Positions 35,276 through 44,178 are shown, counted from the first letter of the stretch. The stretch: DNA of 64,000 nt from Desulfovibrio desulfuricans (GCF_004801255.1 NZ_CP036295.1:743001-807000); one strand, 5' to 3'. The notes: a model not told the origin generated them from the letters alone. Program-made: numbers and translations.

Positions 35276-37366
35276 CTAGCCGCGCTTCATGTCGGCCACA
35301 AGGTTGCCGAGGTTTTTGGTTTGCTCGGCAAGGTCGGCCACAGCGCCTGAGGCGGCGTTCATGGCGTGCGCGGTCTGCTCGGCCCGGTCGTTGACCTCGA
35401 CGATGGACTTGTTGATCTCTTCGCTGGTGGCGGACTGTTCCTCGCTGGCCGTGGCAATGGCCCTCACCTGGTCGGCTGTGGAGAGGGCGTTGTTGACGAT
35501 TTCGCGCAGGGCTTCGCCGGATTTGTTGGCAAATGTCGTGGCTGTTTCAACCTGCTCGAGCGCGTTGTCCATGCTGCCCACGCTCTTGGCCGTGCTCTGC
35601 TGGATGGCCGTGATGGCGTTGCCCACGTCGTTGGTGGACGCCATGGTTTTTTCGGCCAGTTTGCGCACTTCGTCGGCCACCACGGCAAAACCGCGCCCGG
35701 CCTCGCCAGCGCGCGCGGCCTCAATGGCGGCATTGAGGGCCAGCAGGTTGGTCTGGTCTGCTATGTCCGAAATGACGTTCATGATGCGGCTGATTGCCTG
35801 GGCATGCTCATTGAGCGTGCCCATGTCGTCCTTGAGCGCCAGAGAGACGGAGTGTACGCGGCCGATGCTCTCCAGGGCCTGCCGCACAATTTTTTCGCCG
35901 TTTTCGGCATTGGCCCTGGTCTGGTCGGACATGCCCGAGGTGGCGGAAGCGTTGCTTGCCACTTCGCGCACGGTGGCGTTCATCTGGTTCATGGCGGTGG
36001 CGGCGTCGCCCAGCCGCAGGGCGGACTCGCCCGAAAGGTGGTTGGCCTGACCTATGTGCGCCTCAAGCTCGTTGGAGGCCGAGGCAATAACCTTGACCAC
36101 CTCCTCAAGCTGTTCGGCGGCGGCGAGCATGCCTTCGCGGCGGGCGTTTTCTGCCTGCCGACGTGCTTCTTCGGCCTGCTCGGTGGCGGTTTTTGCCAGC
36201 GCGGCCTGATGCTGCGCTTCCTCGCCCTGCTGGCGCGAGGTGGTGATCATTTCCTGCAGGTTGCCGACCATGTTGAGCAGGGCGGCGTACAGCTCGGCCA
36301 GTTCGCCATAAAACAGCCGGGCGTCAAGGTTGACGTCAAGATCTCCGGTGGCGATCTTGTCGGCTTCCCTGACAATAAGGTTCAGGGGCCGATTGATGGA
36401 ACGCGCAATGCCCCAGGCAATGCACAGCATGACCAGAGCCACGCTCAGGGATATGACCACGCTGGCGCGTATGGCCGAATTGGTTGCCGCAAAAATTTCA
36501 TCCTCGGTCTGCAGCATGAGGATCTTCCAGCCGTGGGGCGTTGTGCGCACGCTGGCACGAACCTCCTGGCCGTTGACCTGCGTGCTTGCCGAGCCTTCTT
36601 TCATGCCGAACAGTCTGACCAGGCCTGGATCCTGAATATCTTTGCCGATGATTTTACCGGTCAGATTTTTGTCGCGCGGGTCGCAGAGGATGCGCCCCGT
36701 GTTTTCAAGCAGCATGAAGTAACCGGTTTTGCCAAAGTTGAGCTCGGTAAAGCGCTGGGAAAGACCGTTGAGCGACACGTCTATGCCAAGCACGCCCGTA
36801 AAGTCGCCCTTGCGCGAAAACATTTTGTGCGTGATGGCCACGACCAGCTCGCCGGTGATGGAAAGGTAGCTGTCGGCCAGACCGACCTTTTGCGCGGAGG
36901 CAGCGCGCTGCGTGTACCATGGGCGCTTGCTGGTATTGTACCCGGCGGGAACCTTGGTATTGTCGGCTGAAGTTGCGTAGCTGCCGTCGGTATAGCCGGC
37001 GTAGACTTCCACATAGTCTTCAGAGCCTTCGTCCAGGCGCACAAGAGGCTGCACGGTTTTAAACGCGTCTACCGAAAGATCGGCGCGTGAAAAAACATCG
37101 GCTTCCTTGGTGCTGGAAAAATTGGGAAAAAGCCCGACAGCTTCGGCAATGTAGGGCTCCTGGGCCAGAAGGGCCACATCGCGTTCCGCCCCGCTGATGA
37201 ATGTTTCCACATAGTTGCTCATAAGCAGCAGCTGGGTGGAGGCATTGGCAAGGTAGCTTTCCTCCGCGTTGTCGCGCATGGTTTTGACCATGACCGGCAG
37301 GGTTCCTGCAGCCATGACGACAATGGTAAGAAGAAAACCAAGGATAACCCGCAGTCTGATAGTCAT
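35276..37366 (-). CDS. Methyl-accepting chemotaxis protein with dCache sensor
   Basis: This 696-residue chemoreceptor has a first transmembrane helix at about 5-28 and a periplasmic dCache-like domain to about 305 ([30 protein letters not shown]). A second helix near 308-328 is followed by HAMP and the cytoplasmic signalling domain with hairpin [36 protein letters not shown]. dCache domains often bind amino acids or organic acids; the ligand here is unknown. ATG 37366 follows AGGAG. A sigma-28-like promoter is visible upstream and a strong terminator downstream, so it is a single-gene unit in the motility regulon. Confidence 0.92.
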   Translation of the reverse strand: MTIRLRVILGFLLTIVVMAAGTLPVMVKTMRDNAEESYLANASTQLLLMSNYVETFISGAERDVALLAQEPYIAEAVGLFPNFSSTKEADVFSRADLSVDAFKTVQPLVRLDEGSEDYVEVYAGYTDGSYATSADNTKVPAGYNTSKRPWYTQRAASAQKVGLADSYLSITGELVVAITHKMFSRKGDFTGVLGIDVSLNGLSQRFTELNFGKTGYFMLLENTGRILCDPRDKNLTGKIIGKDIQDPGLVRLFGMKEGSASTQVNGQEVRASVRTTPHGWKILMLQTEDEIFAATNSAIRASVVISLSVALVMLCIAWGIARSINRPLNLIVREADKIATGDLDVNLDARLFYGELAELYAALLNMVGNLQEMITTSRQQGEEAQHQAALAKTATEQAEEARRQAENARREGMLAAAEQLEEVVKVIASASNELEAHIGQANHLSGESALRLGDAATAMNQMNATVREVASNASATSGMSDQTRANAENGEKIVRQALESIGRVHSVSLALKDDMGTLNEHAQAISRIMNVISDIADQTNLLALNAAIEAARAGEAGRGFAVVADEVRKLAEKTMASTNDVGNAITAIQQSTAKSVGSMDNALEQVETATTFANKSGEALREIVNNALSTADQVRAIATASEEQSATSEEINKSIVEVNDRAEQTAHAMNAASGAVADLAEQTKNLGNLVADMKRG

Positions 37367-37430
37367 AATCGCTCCTGCGCAATCTAAAGATGGACGGGCG
37401 ACGGTCTGGCGGACCCGACTCATAGCTGAG

Positions 37431-37457
37431 CTATCGGTCAGTTTTTCGGAAACTTAA
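37431..37457 (-). promoter_or_regulatory. Sigma-28 (FliA)-type promoter of the chemoreceptor gene
   Basis: On the minus strand TTAAGTTT (37457-37450), an 11-base spacer and ACCGATAG (37438-37431) match the FliA consensus TAAAGTTT-N11-GCCGATAA at 13 of 16 positions. It lies 65 bases before the start codon. Confidence 0.65.
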
Positions 37458-37526
37458 TATATGAAACACAAATGTAACCAGCTGACCATGTAGGGGGGAG
37501 GCGGCTTACATAAATAATTTGCATAT

Positions 37527-37561
37527 CCCTTGCAAGCGTTGCCGCACGCCGATTGCAAGGG
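37527..37561. repeat. Perfect 9-bp inverted repeat between the chemoreceptor and Nramp genes
   Basis: CCCTTGCAA (37527-37535) and TTGCAAGGG (37553-37561) are separated by 17 bases. It lies 198 bases before the Nramp ATG. It could be an operator pair or an RNA hairpin in the Nramp leader. The rest of this 392-base gap shows no gene. Confidence 0.4.
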
Positions 37562-37758
37562 TCTCTTGCCTGCGTGCGCCACTGCATATACCTTTGGGCA
37601 AGATGCTGCATAGCCGGTTACGGCAGCTGCAGCCAGCGGCTCATGCCCTGCGCGGTTTGCCCCTGAGCTGGCGCGGCCTGCGGGGCTTGGCGGCGTAGTG
37701 TAGAAACAAGGTCGATACAGCAACTGGGTATCCAAAATAATATATCTGGAAGGTAGGC

Positions 37759-39024
37759 ATGGGCGTAAAGAATTTTTGGAGCGCGTGCACGGTGTCGGGC
37801 ATTGCACGCAGCGGCGAGGAGTTTTTAAAATTTGTCGGGCCGGGTCTGCTGGTGACAGTGGGCTTTATCGACCCCGGAAACTGGGCGGCCAATCTGGCGG
37901 CGGGGGCCGAATACGGCTACTCGCTGCTGTGGATGGTGACCCTGTCAACCCTCATGCTTATTGTACTGCAGCACAATGCCGCGCATCTGGGCATTGTGAC
38001 AGGCAGGTGCATGGCCGAGGCCATAACCGAGTATTTTCCCTGCAGCATCGGGCGGCTGGTGCTGCTCTCCGCCTTTGGCGCTTCGGTCATGACCAGCATG
38101 GCCGAGATACTTGGCGGGGCCATTGCCCTACGCATGCTGTTTTCCATCCCCCTGCCCATTGGGGCTACCCTCACCGCTGTGCTGGCGGCAGGTCTGCTGC
38201 TGCTCAATTCGTACAACAAGGTGGAAAAGTGGATTATCGGCTTTGTATCGCTGATCGGTATCGCCTTTTTGTACGAATTGTGGCTTGTGCCCGCCGGGTG
38301 GGTTCCGCAGGCCGCCGTGGGCTGGGTTACACCCAGTTTTCCCCATGGCTCCATGCTGGTGATCATGAGCGTGCTGGGCGCGGTGGTGATGCCGCACAAT
38401 CTTTTTTTGCATTCCGAGATCATTCAGAGTCGACAGTGGCACCTTGAGGGCGAAGCCTTTATCAAAAAAAGGCTTGATTACGAGTTTTTTGACACGCTGT
38501 TTGCCATGCTGGTGGGCTGGGCCATCAACAGCGCCATGATCATTCTTGCCGCTGCGGTTTTTTGGGTGGCGGGCCAGCAGGTCACCGAGCTGGAACAGGC
38601 CAGGGACCTGCTGCGCCCATTGCTGGGCGACGGTGCCTCCGGGGTTTTTGCCGTGGCCCTGCTGTTTGCGGGCGTGGCCTCCTCTGTCACCTCGGGCATG
38701 GCCGGGGGCATCATGACCTCTGGCATGGCTGGGGAACCCTACAATACCAAGGATAAACACAGTATCACGGGGATTGTGGGCTCGTTGGGCTGCGGCCTGG
38801 TGCTCATCTGGCTGACCAGCGATCCTTTCAAGGGGCTGTTGCTTTCGCAGATGGCGCTTTCGGTGCAGTTGCCCATCACCATGGTTTCGCTTGTGGCGCT
38901 GACCTCCTCCCCCAAGGTTATGGGCAAATACGCCAACGGCAAGGGCACAAAACTGCTGCTCTACGTGCTGACCGGCATTGTAACGGCGCTCAATCTTATG
39001 CTGCTTGCCAGCGCGCTTGGGTAG
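37759..39024 (+). CDS. mntH: Nramp family divalent metal transporter
   Basis: This 421-residue protein has about 11 membrane helices. The metal-binding motifs are DPGN in helix 1 (GFIDPGNWAANLAAG) and MPH in helix 6 (GAVVMPHNLFLHS). These are the residues that coordinate Mn2+/Fe2+ in proton-driven Nramp importers. The usual loop motif after helix 8 (SGMAGGIMTSG) is present. RBS GGAAGG precedes ATG 37759. I see no Mn riboswitch or clear Fur/MntR box. The symbol is assigned by family; Mn versus Fe preference is unknown. Confidence 0.88.
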   Translation: MGVKNFWSACTVSGIARSGEEFLKFVGPGLLVTVGFIDPGNWAANLAAGAEYGYSLLWMVTLSTLMLIVLQHNAAHLGIVTGRCMAEAITEYFPCSIGRLVLLSAFGASVMTSMAEILGGAIALRMLFSIPLPIGATLTAVLAAGLLLLNSYNKVEKWIIGFVSLIGIAFLYELWLVPAGWVPQAAVGWVTPSFPHGSMLVIMSVLGAVVMPHNLFLHSEIIQSRQWHLEGEAFIKKRLDYEFFDTLFAMLVGWAINSAMIILAAAVFWVAGQQVTELEQARDLLRPLLGDGASGVFAVALLFAGVASSVTSGMAGGIMTSGMAGEPYNTKDKHSITGIVGSLGCGLVLIWLTSDPFKGLLLSQMALSVQLPITMVSLVALTSSPKVMGKYANGKGTKLLLYVLTGIVTALNLMLLASALG

Positions 39025-39039
39025 GCAACACTGTTTTGC

Positions 39040-39079
39040 GGGTGAACAATATTGTGTCGTAGTACAATATTGTTCACCC
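39040..39079. promoter_or_regulatory. 16-bp inverted repeat containing two ACAATATTGT palindromes
   Basis: The arms at 39040-39055 and 39064-39079 are perfect complements separated by eight bases. Each arm contains the 10-bp palindrome ACAATATTGT, whose centres are 18 bp apart. It starts 16 bases after the Nramp stop and lies about 120 bases before the next gene. It could act as an mRNA hairpin ending the Nramp transcript, although no T-run follows. Alternatively it is a double operator for the downstream cassette. Confidence 0.55.
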
Positions 39080-39197
39080 ATGCGGCGTGCCTGTTCTGTA
39101 AAATATCTTTAAATCAAGCTTGTTATAAATGTTAACAGACGGCATGCTCTTTGCTGCTTCTTAACCGGCCCCCAAACTTTTTGCGGAAAGAGGCACT

Positions 39198-40214
39198 ATG
39201 AAAAGGCTCGAGCATCTCATGCAGTCGTTGCAGCAGGCAGACGAAACCCCAGCCCCCGGCAAGGCGGATCTGCTGCTCTACGCTCCCTGCCCGGTCAAGC
39301 TGGTGGTCAAGGAGCGCATAGAAGCCATTGCGCAGACGCAAAGCCCTGCGCTGGCAACTCACATTCCCATGGGCTGCACCTCGGTGGACCCCTACGACCC
39401 CCTGTATATGGAGACGGATGTCGCCAGATTGCCTGCAGTTATTGCTTCCATCGGCTATGGCGACTTTTGGCGCGGCGAATTTGTGCGGCGTTTTGTGCGC
39501 ACAGGCGTTTTTGAAAGCGTGCAGCCCCGGGTGCTCAACCCCCTGTATGCCGAGGCCGGTCTGGTCGACCCGGCGGGGGCCTATACCATCTACGGCGTGA
39601 CTCCCTATATCTTTCTGGTGGATCATAAAAAGCTGGATGGTCTGCCCGCGCCCAAAAACTGGGCCGACCTGACCAACCCGCGCTACCGTGGGCAAATCGT
39701 CATGTGCGGCGACGGCGACGATATGGCCGACGCCGTGCTGCTCAACCAGTACAAGGACTATGGCGAGCCTGGCGTCACAGGGTTGGCCGCAAATATCAAA
39801 AGCTTCATGCACTCCTCGCGCATGGCAAAGGTATGCGGCAGCGCCGCGCCCGATGCCGGGGGCATATTCATTATCCCGCTGTTTTTTGCCGAGAGCACCA
39901 AACTGCCCGAACATGTGGAAGTCGTCTGGCCCGAGGACGGCGCAGCGGCAAGCCCCCTCTACCTGCTGGCCAAAAAGACGGAAAGACAGCGCCTGGCCCC
40001 GATGCTGGACTTTTTTGCCAACGGCTTTGGCGATATTGACAGCGCGGCCTGGTTTATCCCCATGGACGGCTCGCGTCCGTCGCGCCTGCCGCGCCACGCG
40101 CGTCTCAAATGGGTGGGCTGGGATTTTGTGGAAAACAACGACGTCAACAGCCTGCGCGACATCCTGGCCCTCAAGTTCCGCCGGTTGCAGGCGGGTGCGG
40201 CATGCGGCTCATAA
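39198..40214 (+). CDS. Solute-binding-protein-like protein without signal peptide
   Basis: This 338-residue protein has the fold pattern of iron-type extracellular solute-binding proteins (LLLYAPCPVKLVVKERIEA, TIYGVTPYIFLVDHKKLDGLPAPKNWADLTNPRYRGQI, FFAES). The N-terminus MKRLEHLMQSLQQADETP has no hydrophobic core, no Tat motif and no lipobox, so it should stay in the cytoplasm. Cysteines occur at C31 and C60 and in VMCGDG and VCGSA, which could bind metal. RBS AGAGG precedes ATG 39198. It overlaps the GTPase gene by 13 bases and no permease gene is present. The binding-protein fold seems to have been recruited for an intracellular task. Confidence 0.7.
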   Translation: MKRLEHLMQSLQQADETPAPGKADLLLYAPCPVKLVVKERIEAIAQTQSPALATHIPMGCTSVDPYDPLYMETDVARLPAVIASIGYGDFWRGEFVRRFVRTGVFESVQPRVLNPLYAEAGLVDPAGAYTIYGVTPYIFLVDHKKLDGLPAPKNWADLTNPRYRGQIVMCGDGDDMADAVLLNQYKDYGEPGVTGLAANIKSFMHSSRMAKVCGSAAPDAGGIFIIPLFFAESTKLPEHVEVVWPEDGAAASPLYLLAKKTERQRLAPMLDFFANGFGDIDSAAWFIPMDGSRPSRLPRHARLKWVGWDFVENNDVNSLRDILALKFRRLQAGAACGS

Positions 40215-40903
40215 CCGTGGCGGGGCCGCCCTCGTGCGGTAAGACCTCGCTGGTGGTCAAGGCGGGCGCGAGCCTCAAAAGCCGTGGCGTCAGCTGTGCG
40301 GTCATCAAGTTTGACTGCCTGCAAAGCCGCGACGACGAGCTGTACGGGGCGGCGGGCATCCCCGTTTCCGTGGCGCTTTCCGGCGGCCTGTGCCCTGACC
40401 ATTTTTTTGCCACCAACCTGGAAGAGGCCTTTGCCTGGGCTGTGGAAACCGGGGCGCACATCTGCATCATCGAAACCGCAGGCCTGTGCAACCGCTGCTC
40501 GCCGCATCTGCGCGGGGCTCTGGCCCTGTGCGTCATCGACAACCTTATGGGCATAGATGCGCCAGAAAAAATCGGCCCCATGCTGCGGCTGGCAGACGTG
40601 GTGGCTGTCACCAAGGGCGACCTGGTTTCGCAGGCCGAGCGCGAGGTGTACCGCTACCGCATCCGGCAGATGAACCAGCGGGCCGTGATCAGGCACGTGA
40701 ACGGCCTGACCGGGCAGGGCTGCGCCGAGCTGGCCTCCATCATGGCCGTTGCGCCCGATATTGCCTCTGTAACCGACATGCGGCTGCGTTTTGCCATGCC
40801 TGCCGCCATCTGCTCGTATTGCCTGAGCGAAATGCGCATTGGCGCGCGTTACCAGAAGGGCAACGTTAAAAAGGCGGACTTTGGAGGCGGCCATGGAGCG
40901 TGA
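40202..40903 (+). CDS. UreG/HypB-like G3E GTPase
   Basis: This 233-residue P-loop protein has GPPSCGKTS (8-16) as Walker A and TKGD (137-140) as the guanine-specificity motif. Motif GGLCPDH (61-67) corresponds to the metal-binding GGCPH of UreG, and ETAGLCNRCSPH (91-102) corresponds to the UreG/HypB switch region with an extra CxxC. A C-terminal CSYC (204-207) adds a second CxxC. Such GTPases insert nickel into urease or hydrogenase. The ATG at 40202 lies inside the end of the preceding gene. hypD and hypE are encoded nearby on the opposite strand, so a metallocentre role is likely but the target is unproven. Confidence 0.75.
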   Translation: MRLITVAGPPSCGKTSLVVKAGASLKSRGVSCAVIKFDCLQSRDDELYGAAGIPVSVALSGGLCPDHFFATNLEEAFAWAVETGAHICIIETAGLCNRCSPHLRGALALCVIDNLMGIDAPEKIGPMLRLADVVAVTKGDLVSQAEREVYRYRIRQMNQRAVIRHVNGLTGQGCAELASIMAVAPDIASVTDMRLRFAMPAAICSYCLSEMRIGARYQKGNVKKADFGGGHGA

Positions 40904-41687
40904 AAATATCGAGCTTGCCCTGAACAGCCTGAGCCTGACCCCAGGGCGCGACAAGAGGGGCCAGCCGGAAAAAATGCAGATACAATTTTGCCCCGGTGAA
41001 ATTACGGCTCTGTTGGGCCCCACCGGTGCGGGCAAAAGCCGTTTTTTGGGAGATATCGAATCGCTGGCCGCTGGCGACACCCCCACAGGCCGTACCGTGC
41101 TGCTCAACGGCGTCGCGCCGGACGAGGATACGCGTTTTGACCTGCAGGGACGGCTGGTGGCCCAGCTGACCCAGAACATGAATTTTGTGCTTGATATGGG
41201 CGTGATGGATTTTTTGCGCGCGCATGCCCTGAGCCGCGAGGTGGCAGACCCGGAGGGCGCAGCGCTACGGGTCTTTGAGGCTGCCAACGAGCTTGCTGGC
41301 GAGCCATTTTATGCCCGTACCCAGCTCACCCAGCTTTCGGGCGGGCAATCGCGCGCCCTGATGATAGCCGATACGGCCCTGCTAAGCTGGTCGCCCGTGC
41401 TGCTCATCGACGAAATAGAAAACGCCGGGGTCGACAAGCGCAAGGCCCTTGAGCTGCTGCTGGCCTCGGACAAAATTATCGTCATGGCCACCCACGACCC
41501 TGTTCTGGCCCTGGCGGCGGACCGGCGGCTGGTGTTCAAGCGGGGGGCTGTGGCCGCAGTGCTGGCCCGCACCCCGGCGGAGGACGCCCTGCTGGCCCGG
41601 CTGGAAGCCATGGAACGCCAGTGGTCGGAGGTGCGCAACGCCCTGCGCGTCGGGGCGGATATGTCGCCCTGGGCGGACGGCTGGTGA
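40893..41687 (+). CDS. ABC-type ATPase without partner permease
   Basis: This 264-residue nucleotide-binding domain has Walker A GPTGAGKS (42-49), signature LSGGQ, Walker B VLLIDEIENAG and switch His in MATHDP. ATG 40893 with GGAGG upstream overlaps the GTPase gene by 11 bases. A Q-loop (AQLTQNMNF) is present, so it could couple to a membrane or soluble partner, but no transmembrane subunit is encoded here. With the signal-less binding protein and the GTPase it forms a three-gene operon. Either the permease is elsewhere or the ATPase drives an intracellular metal-transfer machine. Confidence 0.75.
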   Translation: MERENIELALNSLSLTPGRDKRGQPEKMQIQFCPGEITALLGPTGAGKSRFLGDIESLAAGDTPTGRTVLLNGVAPDEDTRFDLQGRLVAQLTQNMNFVLDMGVMDFLRAHALSREVADPEGAALRVFEAANELAGEPFYARTQLTQLSGGQSRALMIADTALLSWSPVLLIDEIENAGVDKRKALELLLASDKIIVMATHDPVLALAADRRLVFKRGAVAAVLARTPAEDALLARLEAMERQWSEVRNALRVGADMSPWADGW

Positions 41688-41745
41688 GACTTTGGACGGG
41701 GCGCCAATGGCGCACAAACTGCTTTCGCCTGCAACAGGTCAGAAT

Positions 41746-41789
41746 TGCAAAGGCAGAGGCCGTCCCCTGGGACGGCCTCTGCCTTTGCA
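41746..41789. terminator. Near-perfect 44-bp palindrome between convergent genes
   Basis: TGCAAAGGCAGAGGCCGTCCC pairs with its complement across a two-base centre: 21 pairs formally, 20 or fewer with a real loop. It lies between the end of the ABC ATPase gene and the end of the convergent 63-codon gene, so a bidirectional terminator is the simplest reading. Neither side has a clear T-run. Confidence 0.55.
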
Positions 41790-41807
41790 TATGCTGTGAA
41801 AACTCGT

Positions 41808-41999
41808 TTAGTTTTTTTCAAACATTTCTATCTGCGCGACCACCATACGCTTGAACACGGCGGCAATGCCGTCGGCATCCGCGCTGGGCGAGCCGGAACC
41901 GGCAAAAGCTTCGGCCACCTTTTGCGCATTGCTGACCATGGTGGAAAAGATCTGCGGGGTAACTCCTGCGGTCATGGCGCGCTGGTAGGTGGAATCCAT
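41808..41999 (-). CDS. Small protein of unknown function downstream of hypE
   Basis: This 63-residue protein, MDSTYQRAMTAGVTPQIF to MVVAQIEMFEKN, has no cysteines, no membrane segment and probably two or three helices. ATG 41999 is preceded by AAGGA. Codon use and length look genuine, and it follows hypE by 83 bases on the same strand, possibly on the same transcript. I do not recognise the family. It is not HypC, which starts with an essential Met-Cys. Confidence 0.5.
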   Translation of the reverse strand: MDSTYQRAMTAGVTPQIFSTMVSNAQKVAEAFAGSGSPSADADGIAAVFKRMVVAQIEMFEKN

Positions 42000-42082
42000 G
42001 CTTTTTCCTTTCAGGCAGGCGGCTGCCTGCAATGGTTTGAGCCAGGGACAAGGGTAAAGGCCCTTCCCCGTAAAAAGCTGCG

Positions 42083-43087
42083 CTAACAGATGCGCGGCAG
42101 CTGCGCACCTTCCAGCATGCCCAGCAGGCGGCGGCCGCCTATGCTGGTCTGCAGCGCTACCTGCGCCTTGCCTTCGGCCACGGAGCCGATGCGCGCGGCC
42201 TCCTTGCCGTAGGGCGAGCGGCGCATGGCTGCAAGGGCCGCCTCGGCGTGGGCCTCGGGCACGATGCAGATGCACTTGCCTTCATTGGCCAGATACAGGG
42301 GGTCCATGCCAAGAAAGGAGCAGCCGTTGCGCACGGCCTCGTGCACGGGCACGCTGACCTCGTCAAGCACGATGGACACCTGCGACTGCTCGGCAATTTC
42401 GTTGAGGGTGGTTGCAAGGCCGCCGCGGGTGGGGTCGCGCAGCACGTGCACCTCGCCCACAGTGTTGATGATGTCTTCAATCATATGGTTGAGCGGGGCG
42501 GAGTCGGAGGCCACGTCGGTGAGAAACGAGAGCCCCTCGCGGCTGCCCATGACGGTGAGGCCGTGGTCGCCCATGGCCCCGCTGACCAGTACCGCGTCGC
42601 CGGGCCGGGCATTGTGCCCAGAAGGCGCGGGCGAGGCAAAAACCTGGCCTATGCCGGTGGTATTGATAAATATTTTGTCGCACGCGCCGCGCGGTACAAC
42701 CTTGGTGTCGCCTGTCACAATGCTCACCCCGGCCTCGCGGGCGGCTGCGCCCATGTCGGCCACCACCCGCTCCAGGGTTTCGAGGGACAGGCCTTCTTCA
42801 AGAATAAAGCCGCAGCTCAGGTAGCGTGGGCGTGCGCCCAGCATGGCCACGTCGTTTACCGTGCCGTGCACGGCAAGGCTGCCGATGCTGCCGCCGGCAA
42901 AAAACAGCGGCGTGACCGTGTAGGAGTCGGTACTCATGGCCAGCGGCCCCGTGAGGTCGGTCAAAAGCGCCGCGTCGTCCATGCGTTCCAGCAGCGGATT
43001 GGCAAAATGGCGCATGAAGCACTGGGTAATGAGGCGCTGGGAGGCCCTGCCGCCGCTGCCCGCATCAAGAAGAAGGCAATCGTCCAT
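42083..43087 (-). CDS. hypE: Hydrogenase maturation protein HypE
   Basis: This 334-residue PurM-like ATPase dehydrates the S-carbamoyl group on its C-terminal Cys to thiocyanate, the cyanide donor for NiFe hydrogenase. It ends with the diagnostic PRIC. The N-terminal LLLDAGSGGRASQRL and the nucleotide motif HGTVNDVAMLGARP are conserved, as is VTGDTKVVPRG. SelD was considered but lacks the terminal Cys. ATG 43087 overlaps the hypD stop (TAATG); the open frame upstream is inside hypD. Confidence 0.95.
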   Translation of the reverse strand: MDDCLLLDAGSGGRASQRLITQCFMRHFANPLLERMDDAALLTDLTGPLAMSTDSYTVTPLFFAGGSIGSLAVHGTVNDVAMLGARPRYLSCGFILEEGLSLETLERVVADMGAAAREAGVSIVTGDTKVVPRGACDKIFINTTGIGQVFASPAPSGHNARPGDAVLVSGAMGDHGLTVMGSREGLSFLTDVASDSAPLNHMIEDIINTVGEVHVLRDPTRGGLATTLNEIAEQSQVSIVLDEVSVPVHEAVRNGCSFLGMDPLYLANEGKCICIVPEAHAEAALAAMRRSPYGKEAARIGSVAEGKAQVALQTSIGGRRLLGMLEGAQLPRIC

Positions 43088-44178
43088 TATCGCTCCGAAT
43101 ATTTGAAGTATGCGGCGCAGCTGCCCTCGGTGGAAACCATGCAGGGCCCCACCGGGTTTGCGGGCGTGCATTTTTTGCCAAAGAGCGGGCATTGCGGCGG
43201 GGTGATGCGCCCCTTGAGCACATCGCCGCAACGACAGCCGCGCAGGGGGGGAACGTCCGGCAGGGTGAGGTCAAGGCGCTTCATGGCGTCCATGCTCTCA
43301 TATTCCGGGCGCAGGGTCAGGCCGCTCTGCGGTATGCAGCCGATGCCGCGCCACAGGGCGTCCGCCGGTTGAAAAAACTGCTCCAGCAGGGCGCGGGCGC
43401 GGGGGTTGCCCGTGTCGTCCACCGCGCGGGGGTAGGCGTTGACCACCGCAGGGGCCTTGTCGCGCATCTGCTCGGCCATAAGGCAGAGCGCCAGCAGAAT
43501 ATCGGCGGGCTGAAAGCCGCCCACAACGCCGGGAACGTGAAAATCGCGCGCCAGAAAGGCGTAAGGCTCCAGCCCGAGAATAGTGGAGACGTGCCCCGGC
43601 AGCAAAAAGGCCTCTACGCCGCACTGGCTGTCTTCAAGCAATATGCGCAGGGCGGGCGGCACAAGCTTGTGCAGCGAGAGCACGCAAAAGTTCTTCAGCT
43701 TGCGCTGCTGGGCGGTCAACAGTGTGGCCGCCACCGTGGGGGCCGTGGTCTCAAAGCCTATGCCCAGAAAAACCACCGTATCGCCGGGGTTGGCTGCGGC
43801 AAGGGCAAGGGCGTCCAGAGGCGAATAGACAATTTCTACCCGCGCGCCCTGCGCTTGGGCGTGCTTGAGGGTGAGGCCGCCGGGGCCGGGTACGCGCAAA
43901 AGGTCGCCAAAGGTGGCCACAATAACGCGGTCGCGCCCGGCAAGATCAAGAAAAGCCGCCACTTCGGCATCGTGGGTGACGCACACCGGGCAGCCGGGGC
44001 CGGAGAGATGGGTTACCGCAGCGGGCAGCAGCGAGCGCAGGCCGCTTTGAAAAATGGCGACGGTATGCGTACCGCACACTTCCATAAAGCGCATGCTGCG
44101 GTCATCAAGGGCACGGTTGAGGCGGTCCAGAAGACTGTGGCACAACTGCGGGTTCTGAAAGGCGGTTTCCAGCTGCAT
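43087..44178 (-). CDS. hypD: Hydrogenase maturation protein HypD
   Basis: This 363-residue [4Fe-4S] protein is the scaffold, with HypC, on which the Fe(CN)2CO group is assembled. Conserved motifs are MEVCGTHTVAIFQSGLRSLLP, SGPGCPVCVT, GFETTAPTVA and GFQPADIL. The Fe-S cysteines lie near the C-terminus (RGCRCGDVLKG, CPLFGKKCTPANPVGPCMVSTEGSCAAY). ATG 44178 has AGGAA at suitable spacing; an ATG six bases earlier is too close to it. hypA, hypB, hypC and hypF are not in the window. Confidence 0.95.
   Translation of the reverse strand: MQLETAFQNPQLCHSLLDRLNRALDDRSMRFMEVCGTHTVAIFQSGLRSLLPAAVTHLSGPGCPVCVTHDAEVAAFLDLAGRDRVIVATFGDLLRVPGPGGLTLKHAQAQGARVEIVYSPLDALALAAANPGDTVVFLGIGFETTAPTVAATLLTAQQRKLKNFCVLSLHKLVPPALRILLEDSQCGVEAFLLPGHVSTILGLEPYAFLARDFHVPGVVGGFQPADILLALCLMAEQMRDKAPAVVNAYPRAVDDTGNPRARALLEQFFQPADALWRGIGCIPQSGLTLRPEYESMDAMKRLDLTLPDVPPLRGCRCGDVLKGRITPPQCPLFGKKCTPANPVGPCMVSTEGSCAAYFKYSER

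Noticed and set aside
42083..43087. Selenophosphate synthetase SelD
   Set aside because: The fold is related, but the C-terminal PRIC and overlap with hypD identify HypE.
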